Shown here piece by piece: positions 53,301 through 63,764 of a stretch of DNA of 64,000 nucleotides. The position numbers and the translations under genes were made by a program. The notes beneath the pieces are model-generated. The model saw only the letters and a program-made list of their open reading frames with translations. It was not told where the DNA came from and searched no databases. The stretch is taken from the NCBI GenBank assembly GCA_033782935.1, contig JAWQEG010000003.1, positions 3,732,501 through 3,796,500 of the forward strand, written 5' to 3'. Position 1 is the first letter of the stretch, and each line of letters opens with the position of its first letter. The stretch is from Petrolisthes cinctipes (lineage: Eukaryota; Arthropoda; Malacostraca; Decapoda; Porcellanidae).

Positions 53301-56300
53301 AAAATTCGATATTTTGGGGTCCCAGAAGCGATCTGTACATGCCTACTCAGTGCTAGAATGTTTTCAAAATATAGGCTCAAAACATGCTAAAAATCGAAAA
53401 TTTAGGTGCGTAAAGGCGATATCTCAAATTCGGGCCCAAAACACCCGAAAGTTCGATATTTTGGGGTCCCAGAAGCGATCTGTACATGCCTACTCCGTGT
53501 TACAGTATTTACAAATTACAGGCCTAAAATATGCTCAAAATCGATGTTTTAGGTGCCCAAAAGTCGATATGTGCATGCATCTTCAGTACCCTTTTATATC
53601 TCAAATTCAGGCTCAAAACGCCCAAAAATTCGATATTTTGGGGTCCTAGAAGCGATCTGTACATGCCTACTCCGTGTTAGAGTATTTTCAAAATACATGC
53701 CCAAAACATGCTGAAAATCGATATTTTAGATGCCCAAAGTCAATATGTGCATGTATCTTCTGTACCCGTTTATATCTCAAATTCAGGCTCAAAACACCCG
53801 AAAATTCAATATTTTGGGGTCCCAGAAGCAATCTGTACATGCCTACTCAGTGCTAGAATATTTTCAAAATATAGGCTAAAAACATGCTAAAAATCGATAT
53901 TTTAGGTGCCAAAAAGTCGATATCTCAAATTCAGTCCCAAAACACCCGAAAATTCGATATTTAGGGGTCCCAAAAGAGATCTGTACATGCCAACTCCGTG
54001 TTAGAGTATTTTCAAAATACAGGCCAAAAACATACTGAAAATCGATCTTTTAGGTGCCCAAAAGTCGATATGTTCTTGCATCTTCTGTACCCGTTTATAT
54101 CTCAAATTCTGGCCCTAAACACCCGAAAATTCGATAATTTTGGGTCCCAGAAGCGATCTGTACATGCCTACTCCGTGTTAGAGTATTTTCAAAATACAGG
54201 CTTAAAACATGCTGAACATCGATATTTTTGGTGCCCAAAATCAATATGTGTATGCATCTTCTATACTCGTTTATATCTCAAACTCAGGCTCAAAACACCC
54301 GAAAATTCGATATTTTGGGGTCCCAGAAGCGATCTGTTCATGCCTACTCAGTGCTAGAATGTTTTCAAAATATAGGCTTAAAACATGCTCGAAATCGATA
54401 TTTTAGGTGCCCAAAAGTCGATATGCGCATGCATCTTCTGTACTCGTTTATATTTCAAATTCAGGCTCAAAACACCCGAAAATTCGATATTTTGGGGTCT
54501 CAGAAGCGATCTGTACATGCCTACTCAGTGCTAGAATATTTTCAAAATATAGGCTCAAAATATGCTAAAAATCGATATTTTAGGTGCGTAAAGTCGATAT
54601 CTCAATTTAAGGCCCAAAACACCCGAAAATTTGATATTTAGGGGTCCCAGAAGCGATCTGTACATGCCTGATCCGTGTTAGAGTATTTTCAAAATACAGG
54701 CCAAAAACATACTGAAAATCGATCTTTTAGGTGCCCAAAAGTCGATATGTGCTGCATCTTCTGTACCCGTTTATATCTCAAATTCTGGCCCTAAACACCC
54801 GAAAATTCGATATTTTTGGGTCCCAGGTGCAATTTATACATGCCTACTCAGTGCTAGAATATTTTCAAAATATAGGCTCAAAACATACTCAAAATCGATA
54901 TTTTAGGTGCCCAAAAGACGATATGTGCATGCATCTTCTGTACTCGTTTATATCTCAAATTCAAGCTCAAAACACCCGAAAATTCGATATTTTGGGGTCC
55001 CAGAAGCGATCTGTACATGCCTACTCAGTGCTAGAATATTTTCTAAATATAGGCTAAAAACATGCCAAAAATCGATATTTTAGGTGCCAAAAAGTCGATA
55101 TCTCAAATTCAGTCCCAAAATACCCGAAACTACGATATTTAGGGGTCCCAGAAGCGATCTGAACATGCCTACTCCGTGTAAGAGTATTTTCAAAATACAG
55201 GCCAAAAACATACTGAAAATCGATCTTTTAGGTGCCCAAAAGTCGATATGTGCATGCATTTTCTGTACCCGTTTATATCTCAAATTCTGGCCCTAAACAC
55301 CCGAAAAATCAATATTTTGGGGTCCCAGAAGCGATCTGTACATGCCTACTCCGTGTTATAGTATTTTCAAAATTCAGGCCCAAAACATGCTGAAAATCAA
55401 TATTTTTGGTGTCCAAAGTCAATATGTGTAAGCATCTTCTATACTCGTTTATATCTCAAATTCAGGCTTAAAACACCCGAAAATTCGATATTTTGGGGTC
55501 CCAGAAGCGATCTGTACATGCCTACTCAGTGCTAGAATGTTTTCAAAATATAGGCTCAAACATGCTCAAAATCGATATTTTAGGTGCCCAAAAGTCGATA
55601 TGTGCATGCATCTTCTGTACTCGTTTATATCTCAAATTCAGGCTCAAAACACCCGAAAATTCGATATTTTGGGGTCCCAGAAGCGATCAGAACATGCCTA
55701 CTCAGTGCTAGAATATTTTCAAAATATAGGCTCAAAACATGCTAAAAATCGATATTTTAGTGCGTAAAGGGGATATCTCAAATTAAGGCCCAAAACACCC
55801 GAAAATTCGATATTTAGGGGTCCCAGAAGCAATCTGTACGTGCCTACTCAGTGTTAGAGTATTTTCAAAATACAGGCCAAAAACATACTGAAAATCGATC
55901 TTTTAGGTGCCCAAAACTCGATATGTGCATGCATTTTCTGTACCCGTTTATATCTCAAATTCTGGCCCTAAACACCCGAAAAATCAATATTTTGGGGTCC
56001 GAGAAGCGATCTGTACATGCCTACTCCGTGTTATAGTATTTTCAAAATTCAGGCCCAAAACATGCTGAAAATCAATATTTTTGGTGTCCAAAGTCAATAT
56101 GTGTAAGCATCTTCTATACTCGTTTATATCTCAAATTTAGGCTCAAAACACCCGAAAATTCGATATTTTGGGGTCCCAGAAGCGATCAGTACATGCCTAC
56201 TCTGTGCTAGAATATTTTCAAAATATAGGCTCAAAACATGCTAAAAATCGATATTTTAGTGCGTATAGGCGATATCTCAAATTAAGGCCCAAAACACCCG

Positions 56301-56450
56301 AAAATTCGATATTTAGGGGTCCCAGAAGCGATCTGTACATGCCTACTCCGTGTTAGAGTATTTTCAAAATACAGGCCAAAAACATACTGAAAATCGATCT
56401 TTTAGGTGCCCAAAAGTCGATATCTCAAATTAAGGCCCAAAACACCCGAA
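49450..56450 (+). repeat. 3501-bp tandem duplication (21 monomers, 14 L and 7 S)
   Basis: Unit 1 is about 49450-52950 and unit 2 about 52951-56451; the match continues to about 56486. S anchors 49917, 50418, 51095, 51596, 52271, 52770, 52918 pair with 53418, 53919, 54596, 55097, 55772, 56271, 56419. Reading both copies, the only clear difference I saw inside the unit is ACAAAATACAGG near 50008 against ACAAATTACAGG near 53509. The left boundary falls within an S unit, where GATATCTAAAATTCAG changes to GATATCTCAAATTAAGG, so the crossover joined two S monomers. It extends the 2504-bp unit by about 997 bp (4 L and 2 S). Confidence 0.9.
52841..52985 (+). repeat. Recombinant S unit with A-type left side (copy 1)
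   Basis: Unlike the usual S units, this one begins with CCGTGTTAGAG and has GATCTTTTAGG and GCCCAAAAGTC before GATATC, all marks of an L monomer. Downstream it has AATTAAGGCCC and TATTTAGGGG, marks of S. It is best read as an exchange between an L and an S at or near the deletion site. The copy at about 56342-56486 is its 3501-bp duplicate. Confidence 0.78.
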
Positions 56451-56486
56451 AATTCGATATTTAGGGGTCCCAGAAGCGATCTGTAC
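56342..56486 (+). repeat. Recombinant S unit with A-type left side (copy 2)
   Basis: This is the duplicate of the unit at 52841-52985, 3501 bp downstream, with GATATC at 56419. It is followed directly by an ordinary B-type S unit (GATATC at 56566). Together with the S unit at 56271 this makes three S units in a row, the only such triple in the window. Confidence 0.76.
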
Positions 56487-56497
56487 ATGCCTACTCA

Positions 56498-59400
56498 GTG
56501 CTAGAATATTTTCAAAGTATAGGCTCAAAACATGCTAAAAATCGATATTTTAGGTGCGTAAAGGCGATATCTCAAATTCAGGCCCAAAACACCCGAAAAT
56601 TCGATATTTTGGGGTCCCAGAAACGATCTGTACATGTCTACTCCGTGTTAGAGTATTTTCAAAATACAGGCCCAAAACATGCCCAAAATCGATGTTATAG
56701 GTGCCTAAAATTCGATATGTGCATGCATCTTCAGTACCCGTTTATATCTCAAATTCAGGCTCAAAACACCCGAAAATTCGATATTTAGGGGTCCCATAAG
56801 GGATCTGTATATGCTACTCCGTGTTAGAGTATTTTCAAAATACAGGCCAAAAACATACTAAAAATCGATCTTTTAGGTGCCCAAAAGTCGATATGTGCAT
56901 GCATCTTCTGTACCCGTTTATATCTCAAATTCTGGCCCTAAACACCCGAAAAATTGATATTTTGGGGTCCCAGAAGCGATCTGTACATGCCTACTCAGTG
57001 CTAGAATGTTTTCAAAATATAGGCTCAAAACATGCTCAAAATCGATATTTTAGGTGCGTAAAGGCGATATCTCAAATTCGGGCCCAAAACACCCGAAAGT
57101 TCGATATTTTGGGGTCCCAGAAGCGATCTGTACATGCCTACTCCGTGTTACAGTATTTACAAAATACAGGCCTAAAATATGCTCAAAATCGATGTTTTAG
57201 GTGCCAAAAAGTCGATATGTGCATGCATCTTCAGTACCCTTTTATATCTCAAATTCAGGCTCAAAACACCCGAAAATTCGATATTTTGGGGTCCTAGAAG
57301 CGATCTGTACATGCCTACTCCGTGTTAGAGTATTTTCAAAATACATGCCCAAAACATGCTGAAAATCGATATTTTAGATGCCCAAAGTCAATATGTGCAT
57401 GTATCTTCTGTACCCGTTTATATCTCAAATTCAGGCTCAAAACACCCGAAAATTAAATATTTTGGGGTCCCAGAAGCAATCTGTACATGCCTACTCAGTG
57501 CTAGAATATTTTCAAAATATAAGCTCAAAACATGCTAAAAATCGATATTTTAGGTGCCAAAAAGTCGATATCTCAAATTCAGTCCCAAAACACCCGAAAG
57601 TTCGATATTTAGGCGTCCCTGAAGCGATCTGTACATGCCTACTCCGTGTTAGAGTAATTTCAAAATACAGGCCAAAAACATACTGTAATTCAATCTTTTA
57701 GGTGCTTAAAAGTCGATATGTGCATGCATCTTCTGTACCCGTTTATATCTCAAATTCTGGCCCTAAACATTCGAAAATTCGATATTTTGGGGTCCCAGAA
57801 GCGATCTGTACATGCCTAGTCAGTGCTAGAATGTTTTCAAAATATAGGCTCAAAACATGCTCAAAATCGATATTTTAGGTTCCCAATAGTCGATATGTGC
57901 ATGCATCTTCTGTATTCGTTTATATCTGAAATTCAAGCCCAAAACACCCAAAAATTCGATATTTTGGGGTCCCAGAAGCGATCTGTACATGCCTAATCAG
58001 TGCTAGAATATTTTCAAAATATAGGCTCAAAACATGCTAAAAATCGATATTTTAGGTGCGTAAAGGCGATATCTCAAATTCAGGCCCAAAAATCCCGAAA
58101 GTTCGATATTTTGGGGTCCCAGAAAGGATCTGTACATGCCTACTCCGTGTTAGAGTATTTTCAAAATACAGGCCCAAAACATGCCCAAAATCGATGTTAT
58201 AGGTGCCTAAAATTCGATATGTGCATGCATCTTCAGTACCCGTTTATATCTCAAATTCAGGCTCAAAACACCCGAAAATTCGATATTTAGGGGTCCCATA
58301 AGGGATCTGTATATGCTACTCCGTTTTAGAGTATTTTCAAAATACAGGCCAAAAACATACTAAAAATCGATCTTTTAGGTGCGCAAAAGTCGATATGTGC
58401 ATGCATCTTCTGTACCCGTTTATATCTCAAATTCTGGCCCTAAACACCCGAAAAATTGATATTTTGGGGTCCCAGAAGCGATCTGTACATGCCTACTCAG
58501 TGCTAGAATGTTTTCAAAATATAGGCTCAAAACATGCTCAAAATCGATATTTTAGGTGCGTAAAGGCGATATCTCAAATTCGGGCCCAAAACACCCGAAA
58601 GTTCGATATTTTGGGGTCCCAGAAGCGATCTGTACATGCCTACTCCGTGTTACAGTATTTACAAAATACAGGCCTAAAATATGCTCAAAATCGATGTTTT
58701 AGGTGCCAAAAAGTCGATATGTGCATGCATCTTCAGTACCCTTTTATATCTCAAATTCAGGCTCAAAACACCCGAAAATTCGATATTTTGGGGTCCTAGA
58801 AGCGATCTGTACATGCCTACTCCGTGTTAGAGTATTTTCAAAATACATGCCCAAAACATGCTGAAAATCGATATTTTAGATGCCCAAAGTCAATATGTGC
58901 ATGTATCTTCTGTACCCGTTTATATCTCAAATTCAGGCTCAAAACACCCGAAAATTAAATATTTTGGGGTCCCTGAAGCAATCTGTACATGCCTACTCAG
59001 TGCTAGAATATTTTCAAAATATAAGCTCAAAACATGCTAAAAATCGATATTTTAGGTGCCAAAAAGTCGATATCTCAAATTCAGTCCCAAAACACCCGAA
59101 AGTTCGATATTTAGGCGTCCCAGAAGCGATCTGTACATGCCTACTCCGTGTTAGAGTAATTTCAAAATACAGGCCAAAAACATACTGTAGTTCAATCTTT
59201 TAGGTGCTTAAAAGTCGATATGTGCATGCATCTTCTGTACCCGTTTATATCTCAAATTCTGGCCCTAAACACTCGAAAATTCGATATTTTGGGGTCCCAG
59301 AAGCGATCTGTACATGCCTAGTCAGTGCTAGAATGTTTTCAAAATATAGGCTCAAAACATGCTCAAAATCGATATTTTAGGTTCCCAATAGTCGATATGT

Positions 59401-59640
59401 GCATGCATCTTCTGTATTCGTTTATATCTGAAATTCAAGCCCAAAACACCCAAAAATTCGATATTTTGGGGTCCCAGAAGCGATCTGTACATGCCTAATC
59501 AGTGCTAGAATATTTTCAAAATATAGGCTCAAAACATGCTAAAAATCGATATTTTAGGTGCGTAAAGGCGATATCTCAAATTCAGGCCCAAAAATCCCGA
59601 AAGTTCGATATTTTGGGGTCCCAGAAACGATCTGTACATG
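56498..59640 (+). repeat. 1502-bp HOR, two copies plus start of third (three L-L-S trimers)
   Basis: Units start at about 56498, 58000 and 59502. S anchors 56566, 57066, 57567 repeat at 58068, 58568, 59069, then 59570. Every interval is 500-501 bp, so each unit is exactly (L-L-S) three times: 6 L and 3 S. Copies differ at a handful of sites, such as GTCCCTGAAG at 57616 against GTCCCAGAAG, and ACATTCGAAA at 57768 against ACACTCGAAA. A marker is the 1-bp-shorter text TATATGCTACTCC at about 56808 and 58310. This is the cleanest view of the trimer plan. Confidence 0.92.
59028..59087 (+). repeat. Reference S-type half B (60 bp, 29-bp deletion)
   Basis: This short half B runs from CAAAACATGC to the base before the next CAAAACACCC. 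Relative to the 89-bp form it lacks the 29 bases that begin GTGCATGCAT and end TTTATAT. The left flank ends CGATAT and the lost segment ends TTATAT, so ATAT lies at both breakpoints and one copy remains. The new junction CGATATCTC contains GATATC. S units come in two flavours: one with GCCAAAAAGTC before the junction (as here) and one with GCGTAAAGG (for example 57026-57084, 59 bp). The 29 bases have an aligned counterpart in half A, so S is derived and L is ancestral. Confidence 0.9.
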
Positions 59641-61619
59641 CCTACTCCGTGTTAGAGTATTTTCAAAATACAGGCCCAAAACATGCTCAAAATCGATGTT
59701 TTAGGTGCCCAAATGTTGATATATGCATGCATCTTCAGTACCCGTTTATATCTCAAATTCAGGCTCAAAACACCCGAAAATTCGATATTTTTGGGTCCCA
59801 GAAGCGATCTGTACTTGCCTACTACATGTTAGTTTATTTTCAAAATACAGGCCAAAAACATGCTGAAAATTGATATTTTACATGCCCAAAGTCAATATGT
59901 GCATGGATCTTCTGTACCCTTTTATATCTCAAATTCAGGCTCAAAACACCCGAAAATTCAATATTTTGGGGTCCCAGAAGCAATCTGTACATGCCTACTC
60001 AGTGCTAGAATATTTTCAAAATATAGGCTAAAAACATGCTAAAAATCGATATTTTAGGTGCCAGAAAGTCGATATCTCAAATTCAGTCCCAAAACACCCG
60101 AAAATTCGATATTTAAGGGTCCCAGAAGCGATCTGTACATGCCTACTCCGTGATAGAGTATTTTCAAAATACAGGCCAAAAACATACTGAAAATCGATAT
60201 TTTAGGTGCCCAAAAGTCGAAATGTGCATGCATGTTCAGTACCTGTTTATATCTCAAATTCAGGCTCAAAACACCCGAAAATTCGATATTTTGGGGTCCC
60301 AGAAGCGATCTGTACATTCCTACTCCGTGTTAGAGTATTTTCAAAATACAGGCCCAAAACATGCTGAAAAACGATATTTTAGATGCCCAAAGTCAATATG
60401 TGCATGTATCTTCTGTACCCGTTTATATCTCAAATTCAGGCTCAAAACACTCGAAAATTCAATATTTTTGGGTCCCAGAATCAATCTGTACATGCCTACT
60501 CAGTGCGAGAATATTTTCAAAATATAGGCTCAAAACATGCTAAAAATCGATATTTTAGGTGCGTAAAGGCGATATCTCAAATTAAGGCCCAAAACACCCG
60601 AAAATTCGATATTTAGGGGTCCCAGAAGTGATCTGTACATGCCTACTCCGTGTTAGAGTATTTTCAAAATACAGGCCCAAAACATGCTCTAAATCTATGT
60701 TTTAGGTGCCAAAAAGTAGATATGTGCATGCATCTTCAGTACCCGTTTATATCTCAAATTCAGGCTCAAAACACCCGAAAATTCGATATTTTGGGGTCCC
60801 ATAAGCGATCTGTACATGCCTACTCCGTGTTAGAGTATTTTCAAAATACATGACCAAAACATGCTGAAAATCGATATTTTAGATGCCCAAAGTCAATATG
60901 TGCATGTATCTTCTGTACCCGTTTATATCTCAAATTCAGGCTCAAAACACCCGAAAATTTAATATTTTGGGGTCCCAGAAGCAATCTGTACATGCCTACT
61001 CAGTGCTAGAATTTTTTCAAAATATAGGCTCAAAACATGCTCAAAATCGATATTTTAGGTGCCCAAAAGTCGATATGTGCATGCATCTTCTGTACTCGTT
61101 TATATCTCAAATTCAGGCTCAAAACACTCAAAAATTCGATATTTTGGGGTCCCAGAAGCGATCTGTACATGCCTACTCAGTGCTAGAATATTTTCAAAAT
61201 ATAGGCTCAAAACATGCTACAAATCGATATTTTAGGTGCCAAAAAGTCGATATCTCAAATTCAGTCCCAAAACACCCGAAACTTCGATATTTAGTGGTCC
61301 CAGAAGCAATCTGTACATGCATACTCCGTTTTAGAGTATTTTCAAAATACAGGCCAAAAACATACTGAAAATCGATCTTTTAGGTGCCCAAAAGTCGATA
61401 TGTGCATGCATCTTCTGTACCCGTTTATATCTCAAATTCTGGTCCTAAACAAGCGAAAATTCGATATTTTGGGGTCCCAGAAGCGATCTGTACATGCCTA
61501 CTCCGAGTTAGAGTATTTTAAAATTCAGGCCCAAAACATGCTGAAAATCGATATTTTTGGTGCCTAAAGTCAATATGTTTATGCTTCTTCTATACTCGTT
61601 TATATCTCAAATTCAGGCT

Positions 61620-61707
61620 CAAAACACCCGAAAATTCGATATTTTGGGGTCCCAGAAGCGATCTGTACATGCCTACTCAGTGCTAGAATTTTTTCAAAAT
61701 ATAGGCT
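61620..61707 (+). repeat. Half-unit A (88 bp)
   Basis: This is the first half of the L monomer. Against half B, the first 39 bases match at 31 positions. After a 1-bp gap the next 14 match at 12, and the last 35 match at 20, so 63 of 88 positions agree (about 72%). Shared words include CAAAACA at the start, TCGATATTTT, CCCA, and AGGCT at the end. Half A carries TGTACATGCC and the inverted repeat with arms of 7 bp. The S monomer keeps this half complete, so A is the invariant part of every normal unit. Confidence 0.88.
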
Positions 61708-61796
61708 CAAAACATGCTCAAAATCGATATTTTAGGTGCCCAAAAGTCGATATGTGCATGCATCTTCTGTACTCGTTTATATCTCAAATTCAGGCT
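61708..61796 (+). repeat. Half-unit B (89 bp)
   Basis: This is the second half of the L monomer and is paralogous to half A. Its position 50-59 (CATGCATCTT) aligns with CATGCCTACT of half A, and its end (TTCAGGCT) aligns with TATAGGCT. It is the half that varies in length: S monomers lack 29 bp from within it. Its central stretch also holds the most diagnostic variants, such as CACCGACAATACCCG, CACCTTCAGGACCCG, CATCTTCTGTACCCG and CATCTTTTATACTCG, which are useful for following individual copies through the HOR blocks. Confidence 0.88.
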
Positions 61797-62864
61797 CAAA
61801 ACACTCAAAAATTCGATATTTTGGGGTCCCAGAAGCGATCTGTACATGCCTACTCAGTGCTAGAATATTTTCAAAATATAGGCTCAAACATGCTAAAAAT
61901 CGATATTTTAGGTGCATAAAGGCGATATCTCAAATTCAGGCTCAAAACACCCGAAAATTCGATATTTAGTGGTCCCCGAAGCGATCTGTACATGCATACT
62001 CCGTTTTAGAGTATTTTCAAATTACAGGCCCAAAACATCCTTAAAATCGATGTTTTAGGTGCCGAAAAGTCGATATGTGCATGCATCTTCAGTACCCGTT
62101 TATATCTCAAATTCAGGCTCAAAACACCCGAAAATTCGATATTTAGGGGTCCCATAAGCGATCTGTACATGCCTACTCAGTGCTAGAATGTTTTCAAAAT
62201 ATAGGCTCAAAACATGCTCAAAATCGATATTTTAGGTGCCCAAAAATCGATATGTGCATGCATCTTCTGTACTCGTTTATATCTCAAATTCAAGCTCAAA
62301 ACACCCGAAAATTCGATATTTTGGGGTCCCAGAACCGATCTGTACATGCCTACTCAGTGCAAGAATATTTTCAAAATATAGGCTCAAAACATGCTAAAAA
62401 TCGATATTTTAGGTGCGTAAAGGCGATAGCTCAAATTCAGGCCCAAAACACCCGAAAATTCGATATTTTGGGGTCCCAGAAGCTATCTGTACATGCCTAC
62501 TCCGTGTTAGAGTATTTACAAAATACAGGCCCAAAACATCCTCAAAATCGATGTTTTAGGTGCCCAAAAGTCGATATGTGCATGCATCTTCAGTACCCGT
62601 TTATATCTCAAATTCAGGCTCAAAACACAAGAAAATTCGATATTTTGGGGTCAAAGAAGCGATCTGTACATGCCTACTCCGTGTTAGAGTATTTTCAAAA
62701 TACATGCCCAAAACATGCTGAAAATCGATATTTTAGATGCCCAAAGTCAATATGTGCATGTATCTTCTGTACCCGTTTATATCTCAAATTCAGGCTGAAA
62801 AAACCCGAAAATTCAATATTTTGGGGTCCCAGAAGCGATCTGTACATGCCTACTCCGTGTTAGA

Positions 62865-62879
62865 GTATTTTCAAAATAC
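62865..62879. repeat. Dyad, type A: GTATTTT-C-AAAATAC
   Basis: This is a perfect inverted repeat with 7-bp arms and a single central base, in half A of monomers whose left flank reads CCGTGTTAGA. It is a representative of more than a hundred copies. It typically occurs in the L unit that follows an S unit. Confidence 0.85.
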
Positions 62880-63749
62880 AGGCCCAAAACATGCTCAAAA
62901 TCGATGTTTTAGGTGCCGAAAAGTCGATATGTGCATGCATCTTCAGTACCCGTTTATATCTCAAATTCAGGCTCAAAACACCCGAAAATTCGATATTTTG
63001 TTGTCCCAGAAGCGATCTGTACATGCCTACTCAGAGCTAGAATGTTTTCAAAATATAGGCTCAAAACATGCTCAAAATCGATATTTTAGGTGCCCAAAAG
63101 TCGATATGTGCATGCATCTTCTGTACTAGTTTATATCTCAAATTCAAGCTCAAAACACCCGAAAATTCGATATTTTGGGGTCCCAGAAGCGATCTGTACA
63201 TGCCTACTCCGTTTTAGAGTATTTTCAAAATACAGGCCAGAAATATGCTCAAAATCGATGTTTTAGGTTCCAAAAAGTCAATATGTGCATGTATCTTCAA
63301 TACCCGTTTATATCTCAAATTCAGGCTCAAAACACCCGAAAATTCGAAATTTTGGGGTCCCAGAAGCGATCTGTACATGCCTACTCCGTGTTAGAGTATT
63401 TTCAAAATACTGGCCCAAAACATTCTGAAAATCGATAATTTAGATGCCCAAAGTCAATATGTGCATGTATCTTCTGTACCCGTTTATATCTCAAATTCAG
63501 GCTCAAAATACCCGAAAATTCAATATTTTGGGGTCCCAGAAGCGATATGTACATACCTACTCAGTGCTAGAATATTTTCAAAATATAGGCTTTAAAACAT
63601 GCTCAAAATCGATATATTAGGTGCCCAAAAGTCGATATGTGCATGCATCTTCTGTATTCGTTTATATCTCAAATTCAAGCTCAAAACACCCAAAAATTCG
63701 ATATTTTGGGGTCCCAGAAGCGATCTGTACATGCCTACTCAGTGCTAGA

Positions 63750-63764
63750 ATATTTTCAAAATAT
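63750..63764. repeat. Dyad, type B: ATATTTT-C-AAAATAT
   Basis: This is the same site as the type A dyad but with the outer G:C pair replaced by A:T, so the symmetry is kept. The left flank reads CAGTGCTAGA. Type B typically starts the monomer that becomes S. A third common form, AATGTTTTC with AAAATAT, breaks the symmetry at one pair. Confidence 0.85.

Larger units (their letters stand above)
61620..61796 (+). repeat. Reference L monomer (177 bp), half A plus half B
   Basis: This is a typical full-length unit chosen to show the internal plan. It starts at CAAAACACCCG. Half A is 61620-61707 (88 bp) and half B is 61708-61796 (89 bp), starting CAAAACATGC. In the consensus I built by eye, G+C is about 38% (A 40%, B 37%). 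Landmarks in order are: two CGAT boxes 22 bp apart in A, TGTACATGCC, an A/T-rich dyad around base 72 of half A, then two CGAT boxes 23 bp apart in B, and GCATGCAT followed by CTTCTGTACCCG. Variant forms differ at linked sites. Many units are 176 bp because half B has GCCCAAAGTC instead of GCCCAAAAGTC. Confidence 0.93.

Noticed and set aside
22616..60317. A few minus-strand frames (for example 22616-22798, 36394-36642, 51579-51782, 60054-60317)
   Set aside because: They are reverse readings of the same monomers where local variants remove stops, and they recur with the HOR copies.
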